Shown: positions 17,159 to 26,500, counted from the first letter of the stretch. The stretch: DNA of 64,000 nt from CBDCFV01 sp963664625 (GCA_963664625.1 OY761541.1:1736001-1800000), one strand, 5' to 3'. Made by a program: numbers and translations. Notes: a model not told the origin generated them from the sequence alone.

Positions 17159-18097
17159 ATGAACGACAAAATCAAGTTCTCAGTGCGCATCCACCAAGGC
17201 GGGTACAGCTTCGACGATCTCAAACGGATATGGACCGAGGCCGACCGCTTGGGTTATCACTCGGCCACCCTCTACGACCTGCTCAACGTGCCCACCCTGG
17301 AATGCTGGACCACCTTGGCGGCGTTGGCGGCGGTGACCGAGCGGATCCGGCTTACGCCGCTGACCTTAGCCAATCCGTACCGGCCGCCGGCCCTGCTGGC
17401 CAAAATGGCATCCACGCTGGATGTTATCAGCGGCGGGCGGTTGGAACTGGGCATCGGGGCCGGCGGCGACCGGGCCGACCATCTGGCGTCGGGCTACGAC
17501 TTTCCGTCTACCCCAGCCAGAACGCGGATGCTGGACGAGTCTGTTGAGATTATCAAAAGGTTATGGACCGAACCGAGCGTTGACTTCAATGGGAGCTTCT
17601 ACTCGTTGAGCGCCGCCGTGAACGCCCCCAAGCCGGTGCAACAGCCGCGTCCCCCGGTGCTAATCGGCGGGCGCGGAGAGACCTACGTGCTTCGGAGCGT
17701 AGCCAAGCACGCCGATTACTGCAACTGGGGTTTCGATATGACGCTGGAAGAGCACCAAGCCAAGCTGCGGGTGCTGGAGCGGCACTGCCATGAAGTGGGC
17801 CGTTCTCCGTCGGAGATTCAAGTGACCCACAACACCAGGGTGGTCATAGCCGAGGACCAGCGCCACTTCGACCGCATCATCACCGACGGCGCCCAAAACG
17901 CCGGCATATCCCCAGACGATTACCGGCGGTCCCTGGCCCGTGCCGTCGCGGGCACGCCGCAACAATGCATCGAGCGGATCGAGCAGTACGTGGCGGGCGG
18001 AATCAGGTACTTTTTCCTGCTCTTCCCAGACCCCATCCCCACTGAGAGCCTGCAACTGTTCGCCGAAGAGGTCATGCCGCACTTCAACGACGTCTAG
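17159..18097 (+). CDS. LLM class flavin/F420-dependent oxidoreductase
   Basis: 312 residues from ATG 17159 (a TTG one codon earlier is less likely). Motifs are LAALAAVTERIRLTPLTLANPYRPP (about 51-75 in all), TLDVISGGRLELGIGAGGDR (about 83-102) and PRPPVLIGGRGE (about 161-172). This is the luciferase-like barrel of the MSMEG_0565/F420 type; cofactor choice is not proven. It starts 39 bases from the divergent SRPBCC gene, so the two share a short promoter region, and it converges on the alpha/beta hydrolase at its end. Confidence 0.88.
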   Translation: MNDKIKFSVRIHQGGYSFDDLKRIWTEADRLGYHSATLYDLLNVPTLECWTTLAALAAVTERIRLTPLTLANPYRPPALLAKMASTLDVISGGRLELGIGAGGDRADHLASGYDFPSTPARTRMLDESVEIIKRLWTEPSVDFNGSFYSLSAAVNAPKPVQQPRPPVLIGGRGETYVLRSVAKHADYCNWGFDMTLEEHQAKLRVLERHCHEVGRSPSEIQVTHNTRVVIAEDQRHFDRIITDGAQNAGISPDDYRRSLARAVAGTPQQCIERIEQYVAGGIRYFFLLFPDPIPTESLQLFAEEVMPHFNDV

Positions 18098-18112
18098 CTG
18101 CCCACCCTTTCC

Positions 18113-18826
18113 TCAAGCCAGCGTTGCCAGAAGTTCTTCAATGGCTTGGTTGACGTCGCTGGGGCGTTCCGCCATGGGGAAGTGGCCGGCGTTGTCCAGT
18201 CTTATGTACCTGGAGCCTGGGACGGCTTGATGAATCTCCAACTCGTACTCGTCAGAGGTCAATGGGTCGTCGATGCCGCGGATCAGGACCAGCGGCGCTT
18301 GAAGAGTATGGATTCGGTCTCTCACGTCGAATCGGTCGATCACCACCAGGTCGTCGTGCTGCGAGATGGGGCCTACTTGGCGGTGCCATTCCAGCAAACG
18401 CCCCCTCAACTCAGGGTCAATGAACATCATGGCGTGGTCCATGGCCCGCAGCCAAGTCTCGTGGGCCTCCGGGTCTTCGGCGGCCCGCAGCCGCATTTCC
18501 AGGGTGCCCGGTTCTCGTTCCTTGGGGCGCATAGCCACCGTCATCAGCACCAACCCGCTAACCTCTTCCGGGTAGTCCAGCGCATATTGAAGGGCAATAC
18601 AGGCCCCCAACGTGAAACCCACTAGCACCAGGTCTTCCCGGAGATCGTGTCCCCAAAGCCAGCCCCTGACCCACTCGGTGTACCCTTGTACATCGGCGCA
18701 GGACCTGCCTTCGAGGTGGCCCGGCAAGTTGGGAGCCAAGCTTCCTGGAAAGCGCTCCAACTGATAAGCGTAGCCTTCGCGGCAACCGCCGGCCCCTGGA
18801 CCATGGATAAATACCAGTTGGCTCAT
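18113..18826 (-). CDS. Alpha/beta hydrolase with Thr in the nucleophile position
   Basis: 237 residues from ATG 18826, which has GGGAG seven bases in front; the longer frame to 18901 lacks a ribosome site. The fold is a standard alpha/beta hydrolase: an oxyanion-loop HGPGAGG at 8-14, Asp187 in GIDDPLT and His215 in NAGHFPM. The nucleophile elbow reads G-F-T72-L-G-A where the family has G-x-S-x-G. A Thr nucleophile is rare, so the enzyme may be slow, altered in reaction or non-enzymatic. It is convergent with the LLM gene at 17159-18097 with only 15 bases between. Confidence 0.8.
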   Translation of the reverse strand: MSQLVFIHGPGAGGCREGYAYQLERFPGSLAPNLPGHLEGRSCADVQGYTEWVRGWLWGHDLREDLVLVGFTLGACIALQYALDYPEEVSGLVLMTVAMRPKEREPGTLEMRLRAAEDPEAHETWLRAMDHAMMFIDPELRGRLLEWHRQVGPISQHDDLVVIDRFDVRDRIHTLQAPLVLIRGIDDPLTSDEYELEIHQAVPGSRYIRLDNAGHFPMAERPSDVNQAIEELLATLA

Positions 18827-19169
18827 GACGTTGCTCCCGCCTGGTAGACTTACTGTTGCTATGAAACGAACCGGATCGGGAGACGTTGCAAGTCTTGTCA
18901 AGAACGGTGTGTCACAACTCTGGGTAGCGTTCCGTTTTGAGCGGTCTATACAGTGGTGATGGTACGAGGACTTCCCGTCTTCGTGGGAATAGCGGTTGAA
19001 TCCGGGAATGAAACTATATGAGTTGCGATACTACCGCAATTCTATGCCTTGTTGGTGGGTAAAGTCCACTCGTTATGTTGCACATCCGGAGACGAGAGTT
19101 ATCATGCTATCATTACAGGACAATCTGTCCAGTCGATAATGGAACACCCAAGGTCACTGAGGGAAACTT
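18827..19169. other. Non-coding gap, nothing recognisable
   Basis: 343 bases between the divergent hydrolase gene and the gene at 19170. It must hold promoters for both directions, but no convincing -35/-10 pair, RNA gene or repeat was found by eye. Confidence 0.5.
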
Positions 19170-19553
19170 ATGCAATACCCTCCTGACGATGCCTCTTCTC
19201 ACAGGTATGAAGTCAAGAAGGTCCACATGGACGGCTCCACGTTCGACGCCGTAGTTTTCTATCTTCGCGCCGGTGAGCCGGTTAACATAGATGTGGAAGA
19301 CGTGCTAAAGAATGTCAATCTCTGGGTTGAACCTACGGATTCGAACCCAAGGCCGGAACATCACTTCATCTTCGAGGTGACTCCGCAAGACGAGGAAGGG
19401 CCGGTCGAACTCCACTTCAGGCGTTTGGATGTGGAATTGAAAGAAGCTGAAGAACCGCAACGAAGCTTTCATGGCTTTCGTCCAATCCCGGCGGGGAGAG
19501 CACCCGTAACGAACGAATTAGTGAATGAGTTACGCCAAGAGTTGGGAATTTAA
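19170..19553 (+). CDS. Hypothetical protein upstream of a PIN toxin gene
   Basis: 127 residues, acidic, with beta-rich segments (SHRYEVKKVHMDGSTFDAVVF, VDVELKEAEEPQRSF) and a short helical end (NELVNELRQELGI). The family is not recognised. Its stop is only three bases before the PIN-toxin start, so the two are co-transcribed, and by position it could be the antitoxin. There is no clear DNA-binding motif. Confidence 0.6.
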   Translation: MQYPPDDASSHRYEVKKVHMDGSTFDAVVFYLRAGEPVNIDVEDVLKNVNLWVEPTDSNPRPEHHFIFEVTPQDEEGPVELHFRRLDVELKEAEEPQRSFHGFRPIPAGRAPVTNELVNELRQELGI

Positions 19554-19556
19554 TGT

Positions 19557-19985
19557 ATGAGGGCATTGCTTGATGTCAATGTTCTGATTGCTTTGCTTGA
19601 CGAGAACCACATCAATCACGGGAAGGTATCGGACTGGTTAGATAACCATATAGAACACGGGTGGGCCTCTTCTCCATTGACTCAAAACGGTTGCGTGCGT
19701 ATCCTGTCTCAACTGGGGTATCCGAACACTTTGGGCATTGTAGATGCCGTCGAGCGCTTGCGTGAGGCCATCTCTACTACCCATCACCAATTTATTGCCG
19801 ACGACGTCAGCCTGCTTGAGGATGCAATCGTGGATACCCGCAGTCTGTCTGGCCCGGGCCAACTGACTGATATATACCTTCTGGCCCTTGCCGTCGCCCA
19901 CGGTGCTTGATTCGTAACCCTCGATAAGTACGTGCCTCTCACCACCGTGAGATCAGCCGGACAGGAATCTTTGATCGTAATCTGA
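19557..19985 (+). pseudogene. VapC-type PIN toxin gene interrupted by an in-frame TGA
   Basis: The frame codes for a PIN toxin of the mycobacterial VapC type: Asp6 in LLDVNVLIALLD, TQNG at 42-45 and Asp105 in LTDIYLLALAVAHGA. It stops at TGA 19908-19910 after 117 residues. The same frame continues FVTLDKYVPL... for 24 more codons to TGA 19983-19985, and this tail contains the family's last catalytic Asp (TLD). The short product should therefore lack an active-site residue. A single substitution (for example CGA or GGA to TGA) explains it. Selenocysteine is unlikely: homologues have no Cys there, and the downstream hairpin loop lacks a G. Confidence 0.75.
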
Positions 19986-20029
19986 GGCTTACTGGAACCC
20001 ACCATTGCCACTCTCGAAGGAGGACGACC

Positions 20030-20629
20030 ATGGCCGCTGGAACCCCCGTGGACCTCACAGTTTGGTACGACTACACTTGACCCTTCTGCTACATCGGCCT
20101 GGCCAGGCTCGACAAAGTTGCAGAGTCTCACTCAATCAACGTCACCCGCAAGGCCTTTTTCCTGCGGCCCGACGGCCCTCCGGAGGGTGAACTACGCCCG
20201 ATGAGGGAAGGCGAGACCGAGGCCGAGTTCTCGCCCGCCATGCAGGAACGGGCCAGTGGAGCCGGACTGGTAATGCGCCGCCCGCACTGGTCTCCCAACA
20301 CATCCCGCGTCCATGAAGCCACGGCTTACGCCAGCGATATGGGCTTGGACGGCGAGTTCCACCACGCCGCCGCCAAGGCTTACTGGGAAGATGGCGTCGA
20401 CCTTTCCGACATGGACGTGCTCAAGGGTTTAGCCGACGAGTGCGGCCTCGACTGGGCCGAGCTTTCGGAACGCTTGGAGTCGGGCTACTACCGTGAACAG
20501 GTGCTCCGCGACGACCGGTACGCTAGGGACCACGGCGTCAACGGCACTCCTACCTACCAGATAGGCGAGGAGTTCACTTGGGGCGACCTTGGCATAGACG
20601 ACCTGACCAACCTGGTGGAGAAGGCCTGA
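20030..20629 (+). CDS. DsbA-family thiol:disulfide oxidoreductase, candidate selenoprotein (Sec17)
   Basis: Reading from ATG 20030, which has a strong AAGGAGG ribosome site, the frame runs 200 codons with one internal TGA at 20078-20080. The context is VWYDYT-TGA-PFCYIG. In DsbA/FrnE thioredoxin-fold proteins this is the C-P-[FW]-C redox motif, so the TGA falls exactly on the first, nucleophilic Cys. The rest is a complete DsbA-like protein: the helical insertion, then GVNGTPTYQIG with the cis-Pro loop near residues 177-187. A stem-loop fitting the bacterial SECIS rules follows the TGA. Together these suggest selenocysteine at residue 17. The alternative is a nonsense mutation of TGC or TGT. 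A conventional gene caller would report only a 142-residue fragment from 20201. An aminotransferase gene follows 16 bases later. Confidence 0.75.
20078..20112 (+). other. UGA recoding site with SECIS-like stem-loop
   Basis: UGA 20078-20080 is followed after 14 bases by a hairpin: CGGCCU (20095-20100) pairs with AGGC-U-CG (20105-20111), leaving a bulged U at 20109 and a GGCC loop (20101-20104). An extra U-A pair can close it at 20094/20112. The apical loop starts 21 bases after the UGA and has G in its first two positions; both fit the published bSECIS rules. The E. coli fdhF element is similar (GGUC loop, bulged U), although its U is on the 5' side. Confidence 0.65.
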
Positions 20630-20645
20630 AAGGGTTTCGGAATCG

Positions 20646-21626
20646 ATGGTTGAGCAGAAAGTATCCCAGGAAGTCAAGGAGACTGGCCGCGAGACCCCGG
20701 CCTACCTGTGGCACAGCGGCGAGTTGGTGGAGTGGGACAAGGCGATGGTGCACGCGTCCCTGCTGGGGTGGTCCGCCATCTCGTCGGTGTTCGAGGGCAT
20801 CCGGGCCTATTGGAACGACCAGCGGGATGAGCTTTACATCTTTCACCTCGACGCGCACCTGAAACGCCTGTTCCAGTCTATGAAAATCATGCGGATGGCG
20901 TCACCCTTCTCGGCGGACGAGTTATGCCTCGGCATCGCCGAGTTGCTGCGGGCCAACGACTACCGGTGCGACACCTACATCCAGCCGTTGGCCTATTTCG
21001 GCGGGGGCATACCCGGTTACTTGGCCGTATTGGAAAGGCCGGGAGAGGTACTGATCACGGCCCGGCCCTCTCCGACGAACCTCGATACTCCCAACGTGTC
21101 CCACTGCAACGTCAGCAGTTGGAACCGCATTTCCGACAACGTGATGCCGCCCAGGGCAAAGGCCATCACCAACTACCAGAACAGCCGTTACGTCTCCACC
21201 GAGTCGCGGGTGAACGGCTACGACTTCGGCATCATCCTCAACAGCCAGGGCAAGGTCTCGGAAGCAAGTTACGCCTGCATCTTCATCGTCAGGGATGGCG
21301 TGGCTATAACGCCTCCCGTCAGCGCCGGAATACTGGAAAGCATCACACGGGAAGTGGTCAAAGAGTTGCTGGAAAAGGAGCTTTCGGTGCCGGTAGTGGA
21401 GCGGGACGTGGAACGGACGGAGCTTTACATTGCCGACGAGGTGTTCATCTGCGGCACCGCCGTGGAGGTGCAGGCCGTGGGCAGCGTGGACAAGTACCAG
21501 GTTGGCAATGGAGAGACCGGCCCCGTGGTGACGCGGTTGAGGGAGCTGTTCCGACAGGCGGTGAGGGGCGATATTCCGGCCTACGCCGGTTGGTCTACCC
21601 CGGTCTATGAAGTCCCCGCACGCTGA
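20646..21626 (+). CDS. ilvE: Branched-chain amino acid aminotransferase (class IV)
   Basis: 326 residues, fold-type IV PLP enzyme. The PLP lysine is Lys172 in RAKAITNYQNS; other hallmarks are GWSAISSVFEGIRAY (41-55), the YIQPLAYFG segment (111-119) and SEASYACIFIV, where ilvE has SGENLF or similar. It would interconvert Leu, Ile and Val with their 2-oxo acids. The SEAS replacement in the phosphate-cup motif is unusual and allows a different amino-donor preference, such as D-amino-acid or 4-amino-4-deoxychorismate chemistry, but overall length and start favour a BCAT. It is 16 bases downstream of the DsbA-like gene. Confidence 0.82.
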   Translation: MVEQKVSQEVKETGRETPAYLWHSGELVEWDKAMVHASLLGWSAISSVFEGIRAYWNDQRDELYIFHLDAHLKRLFQSMKIMRMASPFSADELCLGIAELLRANDYRCDTYIQPLAYFGGGIPGYLAVLERPGEVLITARPSPTNLDTPNVSHCNVSSWNRISDNVMPPRAKAITNYQNSRYVSTESRVNGYDFGIILNSQGKVSEASYACIFIVRDGVAITPPVSAGILESITREVVKELLEKELSVPVVERDVERTELYIADEVFICGTAVEVQAVGSVDKYQVGNGETGPVVTRLRELFRQAVRGDIPAYAGWSTPVYEVPAR

Positions 21627-21891
21627 CCTTTGTTGTAGAATATTATTTGCAGCCAAGCCTGTCACCATTTTTTCCTCATATAGAGGTAAACATTACCGTA
21701 CAGGTCGCCGGTTACGGAAAGGGGTGTCTGATGTTCAATAAGCACTCCTTTACCTAGCTTGCTGCGCCAACGACCATTCGGAATTTGCAAAGCCACGTGA
21801 GTCCAAAGCCCTTTACTGGCATAAAGGGCTACTTTCTGATAGGCGCTCTCTCGTCTGGGACCATTGCACTTTTTGAATCCTAACCATCTAA

Positions 21892-21907
21892 TACTACAGT
21901 CGCAGAT
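21892..21907 (+). repeat. Left terminal inverted repeat of the IS701 element
   Basis: TACTACAGTCGCAGAT directly follows target duplication CTAA 21888-21891. Confidence 0.9.
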
Positions 21908-21951
21908 CAATAGGGAGTAGAATTGGGCCAATTGTTTGGTGATGAGGTGAG

Positions 21952-23133
21952 TTGGTGGTTGCTTGGGGAGACGGGGTGTCGGAAGTGGCCCGGTGGGCCG
22001 ATGGCATAGAACAGGTGCATGAGTGCATAGCCGAGCGGTTCCGGCGACCGGAGCCGCGTCGACGGGCTCTGGCCTATCTGCGAGGGCTACTCAGTCCGGT
22101 AGAACGCAAGAACGGCTGGCAACTGGCCGAACAGGCCGGGGACGCCACACCCGACGGTGTGCAGCGCCTGCTTTACAACTACCGGTGGGACGCGGACCAA
22201 GTCCGGGACGACCTCAGGGACTACGTGGTGGAGCACCTGGGCGATGCCGACGGAGTTCTGGTGGTGGACGAGACCGGGTTTCTCAAGAAAGGCGACAAGT
22301 CCGCTGGGGTGCAGCGTCAGTACAGTGGGACGGCGGGTCGGATCGAGAACTGCCAGGTTGGCGTGTTCCTGGCCCACGCCGGAGCCAGGGGCAGGGCATT
22401 GCTGGACCGGGAGTTGTACCTGCCCCAGGTATGGGCGGACGATTGGGAGCGGCGGCGGGAAGCGGGGGTTCCGGAAAGTGTCCGCTTTCGGACCAAGCCG
22501 CAACTGGCACAGTTGATGTTGCAGCGGGCACTGGAATCGGGTGTTCCCTTCGGCTGGTTTACCGGAGACGAGGTCTACGGCAGCGACCGCAACCTGCGGT
22601 TGTGGCTGGAAGGTGAGGAGATTCCTCATGTCATGGCCGTAAAGAGCAACGAGAAGCTGTGGGCTTTGACGGAGCGGGGACCGCTACAGGTGAGGGCGGA
22701 CCGTCTGGCGTCCGGGGTTGCGGAATCCGCTTGGGTGCGGTGCAGCGCCGGGAATGGCGCCAAGGGACCACGGGTCTACGATTGGGCCGCCGTGGACATA
22801 CGGCCCCTGAGGGAACCGGGCAAGGGGTACTGGCTGCTGGCCCGGCGCAGCATCGCCAAACCTGGTGAGTTGGCCTACTACGTTTGCTTCGGTCCGGCAG
22901 GCACCGGCTTGGAGGAACTGGCGAGGGTGGCCGGGACCCGTTGGGCCATCGAGGAATGCTTTGAGGAGGCCAAGGGAGAGGTGGGGTTGGACCAGTACGA
23001 GGTGCGGCGGTGGGATGGCTGGTACCGGCACATCACCTTGGCCATGCTGGCCCACGCCTACCTGATGGCAATCAGGTATCAGGCGATGGAACAGGGAGAA
23101 AAGGGGGCCACTACGGCCCCGATGAAGAGTTGA
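21952..23133 (+). CDS. IS701-family transposase (main frame; -1 frameshift to 23297)
   Basis: 393 residues from a TTG start. DDE catalytic residues are visible: Asp in VVDETGF (about 102-108), Asp in FTGDEVYG (about 204-211) and Glu in RWAIEECFEEAK (about 327-338). The main frame ends ATTAPMKS, but the family's conserved C-terminal end lies in the -1 frame, up to TAG 23295-23297: EELIPVTVPEVRRLL, then WSWWRRRHQAKARQCHYKRR. The switch point is at A-AAG-GGG (23100-23106), which fits the X-XXY-YYZ slippery pattern. Either the transposase is made by programmed -1 frameshifting or the copy is inactive. Confidence 0.9.
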   Translation: MVVAWGDGVSEVARWADGIEQVHECIAERFRRPEPRRRALAYLRGLLSPVERKNGWQLAEQAGDATPDGVQRLLYNYRWDADQVRDDLRDYVVEHLGDADGVLVVDETGFLKKGDKSAGVQRQYSGTAGRIENCQVGVFLAHAGARGRALLDRELYLPQVWADDWERRREAGVPESVRFRTKPQLAQLMLQRALESGVPFGWFTGDEVYGSDRNLRLWLEGEEIPHVMAVKSNEKLWALTERGPLQVRADRLASGVAESAWVRCSAGNGAKGPRVYDWAAVDIRPLREPGKGYWLLARRSIAKPGELAYYVCFGPAGTGLEELARVAGTRWAIEECFEEAKGEVGLDQYEVRRWDGWYRHITLAMLAHAYLMAIRYQAMEQGEKGATTAPMKS

Positions 23134-23283
23134 TTCCCGTGACTGTCCCGGAGGTGCGACGGCTGCTCACCCGCTTGGTATGGACAGAGAACCAACCACC
23201 GGATTTCATCCTGTATTGGTCTTGGTGGAGACGGCGTCATCAGGCCAAAGCTCGGCAATGCCACTACAAAAGGCGACAATCAA

Positions 23284-23299
23284 ATCTGCGACTGTAGTA
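23284..23299 (-). repeat. Right terminal inverted repeat of the IS701 element
   Basis: ATCTGCGACTGTAGTA is the exact reverse complement of the left end and is followed by CTAA 23300-23303. The transposase stop codon (23295-23297) lies within it. Confidence 0.9.
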
Positions 23300-23500
23300 C
23301 TAAACAGTTTTTCCAGTCCTCTGATAGTTGGGTCCCGCGCAACTTGCGGCGGCCAGTAATCTTCCGGTTCGTCGCTCCACGGCTGTGTAGTATCACCAGC
23401 GGCATAAGCAACGCAATTGTACCTATCGAATGCAGGACAGATAACCTCAAATTCATCACCGGTCAACTTGGGAAAGAGTCTGATAAGACGCCTGCGTTCG

Positions 23501-26500
23501 CTAGGCGTAGCCATTGCGCTTGCCCCATTCCAGCCATGCCGCCGTCATTGCCGGGACGTTGCCCCGGTCTTGCGGCGGCACCGGGTCTGCGGCTGTGATG
23601 GAGCGCAGCGTAGAAAACCAACGCCCTCCCCGGTCTTGCAGGCGCTTCAGTATCAGCGGCACCGCGGCGATGCCCATGTCCAGAATTTCCTGGTGAGCCG
23701 GATGCCGGGCAATCTGGCGGGGGTTGGACAGGTACACCGTTTCCTCCGCCCACCTATCGGCCAGTTGCCGGAACACTTCCGGGTCCGGAGGTGGCAATTC
23801 CGCGTCGTCATCAAACCGCAGGTACGGCAGCCCGTTCACTATCTCCACCGTCCGCAGGCTTACCGCCGTCACCCGCTTCACCAGGTCTATGATGTAGCGG
23901 GGCTGGCCGTGTTCGGTGGCCCATTCGTTGGGGTCGTTGGTTATGCCGCTCTTACTGTCGGTCTTGACCTGGTAGCGGTCTACCAGCCAGTCCAGCGCCG
24001 ACCGGCTGCCCAGTTGGTATTCGTGGGCCTGTAGCGGGATGCCACTCAGAGTGATATTGGCGTTGCAGACTATCGCCGTCCTGTCCGGGTAGCGGGCCTT
24101 GCCGACGTAAGCCATCTTTTCCACCCGGTAGGCGTCTGGAGCGTCCGGGTTCCAGCCCTCTCCGTAGCTTTCCAGCAGCGGATACGGCTCCACCGCTTCG
24201 TAGTTGACGTGCAACTCCGCCAACTCCCGTCCCGCGGCTGTGAATGCGTAGAAGTCCTCCGCCGAGGCCGCCATGGGGATGCGGGCGGCGGACTTGCTCA
24301 GGTCGTCGGCGAATTTCTCCCGCCATTGCTGGGAGTGTAGAACCCCGTAGGTGTAGTAGAACAGGTCGTCCTCGGTGATGTCCTCGTCGTTGTAATACTC
24401 CCGGAATTGGGCCAGGGCTGCCGGGTTGACGTTGCTGACCCGTTCCAGTTCAGGGTTGTCCGGGTCAGGCGGACGTGTTAAGGCTTGAGCCGGAATATAG
24501 CGGTAACGGGCAAGGTACGAACTTGCTCCGTTCCAACTACCCGCGAATGCCAAGTCGGTAATGCAGTCCGTCATCAAGACAGAAAACGGTGCTGGGGATC
24601 CATGGCCCCTGACATATATACCCAAGTTTTTTGTGCTGACACTAGGATAAACCTCGGGCATTCTATAAACGCTGTTATTCAAGGTTCGGTCCATATATGC
24701 CCGTTGCTTGAAAAACGGGCGATATAAGCTGACTCTGAACCCTTCTTCTTCGACAGCGTAGAGCGTCCCGTTAGCCAAGTCGCGATAATTTCCGTAGTCC
24801 CAATGGAACAGCCGCGGGTCTTGCTTTACAAAATCTCTGGCTTGTGCATCGCGTTCTTTTGCAGAGCCACGAGGCCCGGTTTGTACGAATTCATCTACAT
24901 TTCCGTTGTAGAAGTCTACACTGCGCTGAATATTGTCCCGCAAGCCTCTATCAGATGAGTTGTAACACCATGGATCTCTGTTGGTCTTAATTCCCTGTGT
25001 TTTTTGATTGAAAATCGGAGCGATAGCGTGATTGGGATCGTCTAGTGTCAGAGGAATCAAGGTGAAGAAGGCTTGGGAGCGCTGGCTTATCCAGTCTCCG
25101 TGTTCGTCTGGGGTGATAGCCTGCCAGTCCGTCGTCGCCAGCCGCGAGCCGGACAGTATCTCCAGCTTGGCCTCACGGTTCAGGTAATCTCCGATGTCCC
25201 GGTAGTGGATTGTCGCGCCGGTGGATTTGCTCCGCTTCTTGACCAGCAGCAGGATGGCTACTCCGGCCCGGCTTTCCTGGCCGAAGACTTTGCCTCCTTC
25301 CTGCCGGGATTTTTCCCCAGCCGTTCTCTGGTCGCCCCGCAGGTTGAAGCAGTAGATGGCGTGAAATTCCTGAGCTGCCGCCTTGCGGAACCCGTCGAAG
25401 GCGTTGGAGTCGATGAACCCGCCGTTGGTAACGAAGGCAACGATGCCACCGTGTTCGCTGCTTTGGATACGGTCTGACGCCAGCCGTATGGCTTTTACAT
25501 ACGGGTCATACAGGGCGGACAGATGCTTGGTCTCCGATGGCGCGGCGTAATGCTTCTGCACCTGCCCGTCGACGGTGGGGTACTTTCTGTTGTTGGTGGC
25601 CGACCAAGGCGGATTGCCGACAATGACGCGAATGTCCAGCCCCTTCTGCCGCTCGATGCGCTCGTTGTTCCGAGGGAACAGCACTTCGTCCATAGGGTCG
25701 CCTTCCTCGTAGGACTGGAAGGTATCGGTCAGGACGATGCCGTTGAAGGGGCTGTATTCATCAAGTTCAGCCAAGTCGTGATAAGTAGACTCGATGTTGA
25801 TGGCTGCAACGTAGTAGGCCAGCAGCATGATGTCGTTAGCGTGGAGTTCGCCATGGTATTTCCGTCGCAGGTCTTCGTTGCGTATCAGGCCGCTGCGCAG
25901 AAGGCGGGTTATGAATGTACCGGTACCTACGAAGGGGTCGAGCACGTGGACGCCCTCGTCACTGACTGAGACGCCGAACTCTTGGTTGAGTACGTCCTCG
26001 ACGCTGCGGATGATGTAATCCACCACCTCTATAGGGGTATAAACGATGCCCAACCTAGCGGCGGTGTCGGGCAAGGCCAGCTTGAAAAACCGCTGGTAGA
26101 GTTCGGCGATGATTTTCTGCTTGCTGGCGGCGTCAGTGATGCTCTGGACGCAGACGCGGACATCGCGGTAGAAGTTTTCCAGCCCTTCGGTCTCCTTTTC
26201 CAGCCCGCGCTCTTGCAGGCTTTCGAGTGTGGTCTGCATCGCTTGGGAGACGGGGTTGCTTTGGGCGAAGGCGTAATCCTCGAACAGGGCGTCGAACACC
26301 GGCTTGGTGATGAGATGCTGGGACAACATACCGATGGCGTCGTCCTCGGTGATGCCGTCGTTCAGGTTGTGCCGGAGGCCGGTCAGGAAGCTGTCGAATA
26401 CCGGGCGGACATCGCTGTCGGGCCTGTTGAGCAAAGCCCGGATGCGGGCCTCGTGGCGCCGTGCGATTTCCCGGATGTCGGTGGCCCACTTTTCCCAATA

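Larger units (their letters stand above)
21892..23299 (+). mobile_element. IS701-family insertion sequence, complete
   Basis: 1408 bases bounded by 16-bp perfect inverted ends TACTACAGTCGCAGAT (21892-21907 and, inverted, 23284-23299). The target duplication CTAA is at 21888-21891 and 23300-23303. Four-base duplications of the form YTAR are typical of IS701. It carries one transposase gene, read rightwards, with a -1 frame change near its end. Perfect ends, an intact duplication and clean restoration of the interrupted gene indicate a recent insertion. Confidence 0.92.
21662..23514 (-). pseudogene. DUF7689-like gene split by an IS701 element
   Basis: The 5' part is 23300-23514 and the 3' part 21662-21887. 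Removing 21888-23299 (the IS and one CTAA) joins LEKLF to RWLGFKKCNG in one frame and gives an intact 146-residue protein. It has YNCVAYAAGDTTQPW at about 32-46, YWPP, KVALYAS and THVALQIPNGRWRSKLG, then IEH and a YG near the end. I recognise this as the DUF7689 pattern (YNC-A-W/Y-A; H-A-R-x-L-x-x-G-x-W-x-S-K-L-G); its function is unknown. Its ATG lies inside the last codons of the restriction-modification gene (14-base overlap), so it was translationally coupled to that gene before the insertion. Confidence 0.85.

Noticed and set aside
19335..19350. tRNA T-loop-like GGATTCGAACCC
   Set aside because: It lies inside a coding frame (TDSNPRPE) and no acceptor or anticodon arm can be formed around it.
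19908..19985. Second possible selenocysteine codon, in the PIN toxin gene
   Set aside because: PIN homologues have no Cys at this place, and the hairpin that follows (stem TCTCAC/GTGAGA, loop CACC at 19943-19946) lacks a G in the first two loop positions. A nonsense mutation is simpler.
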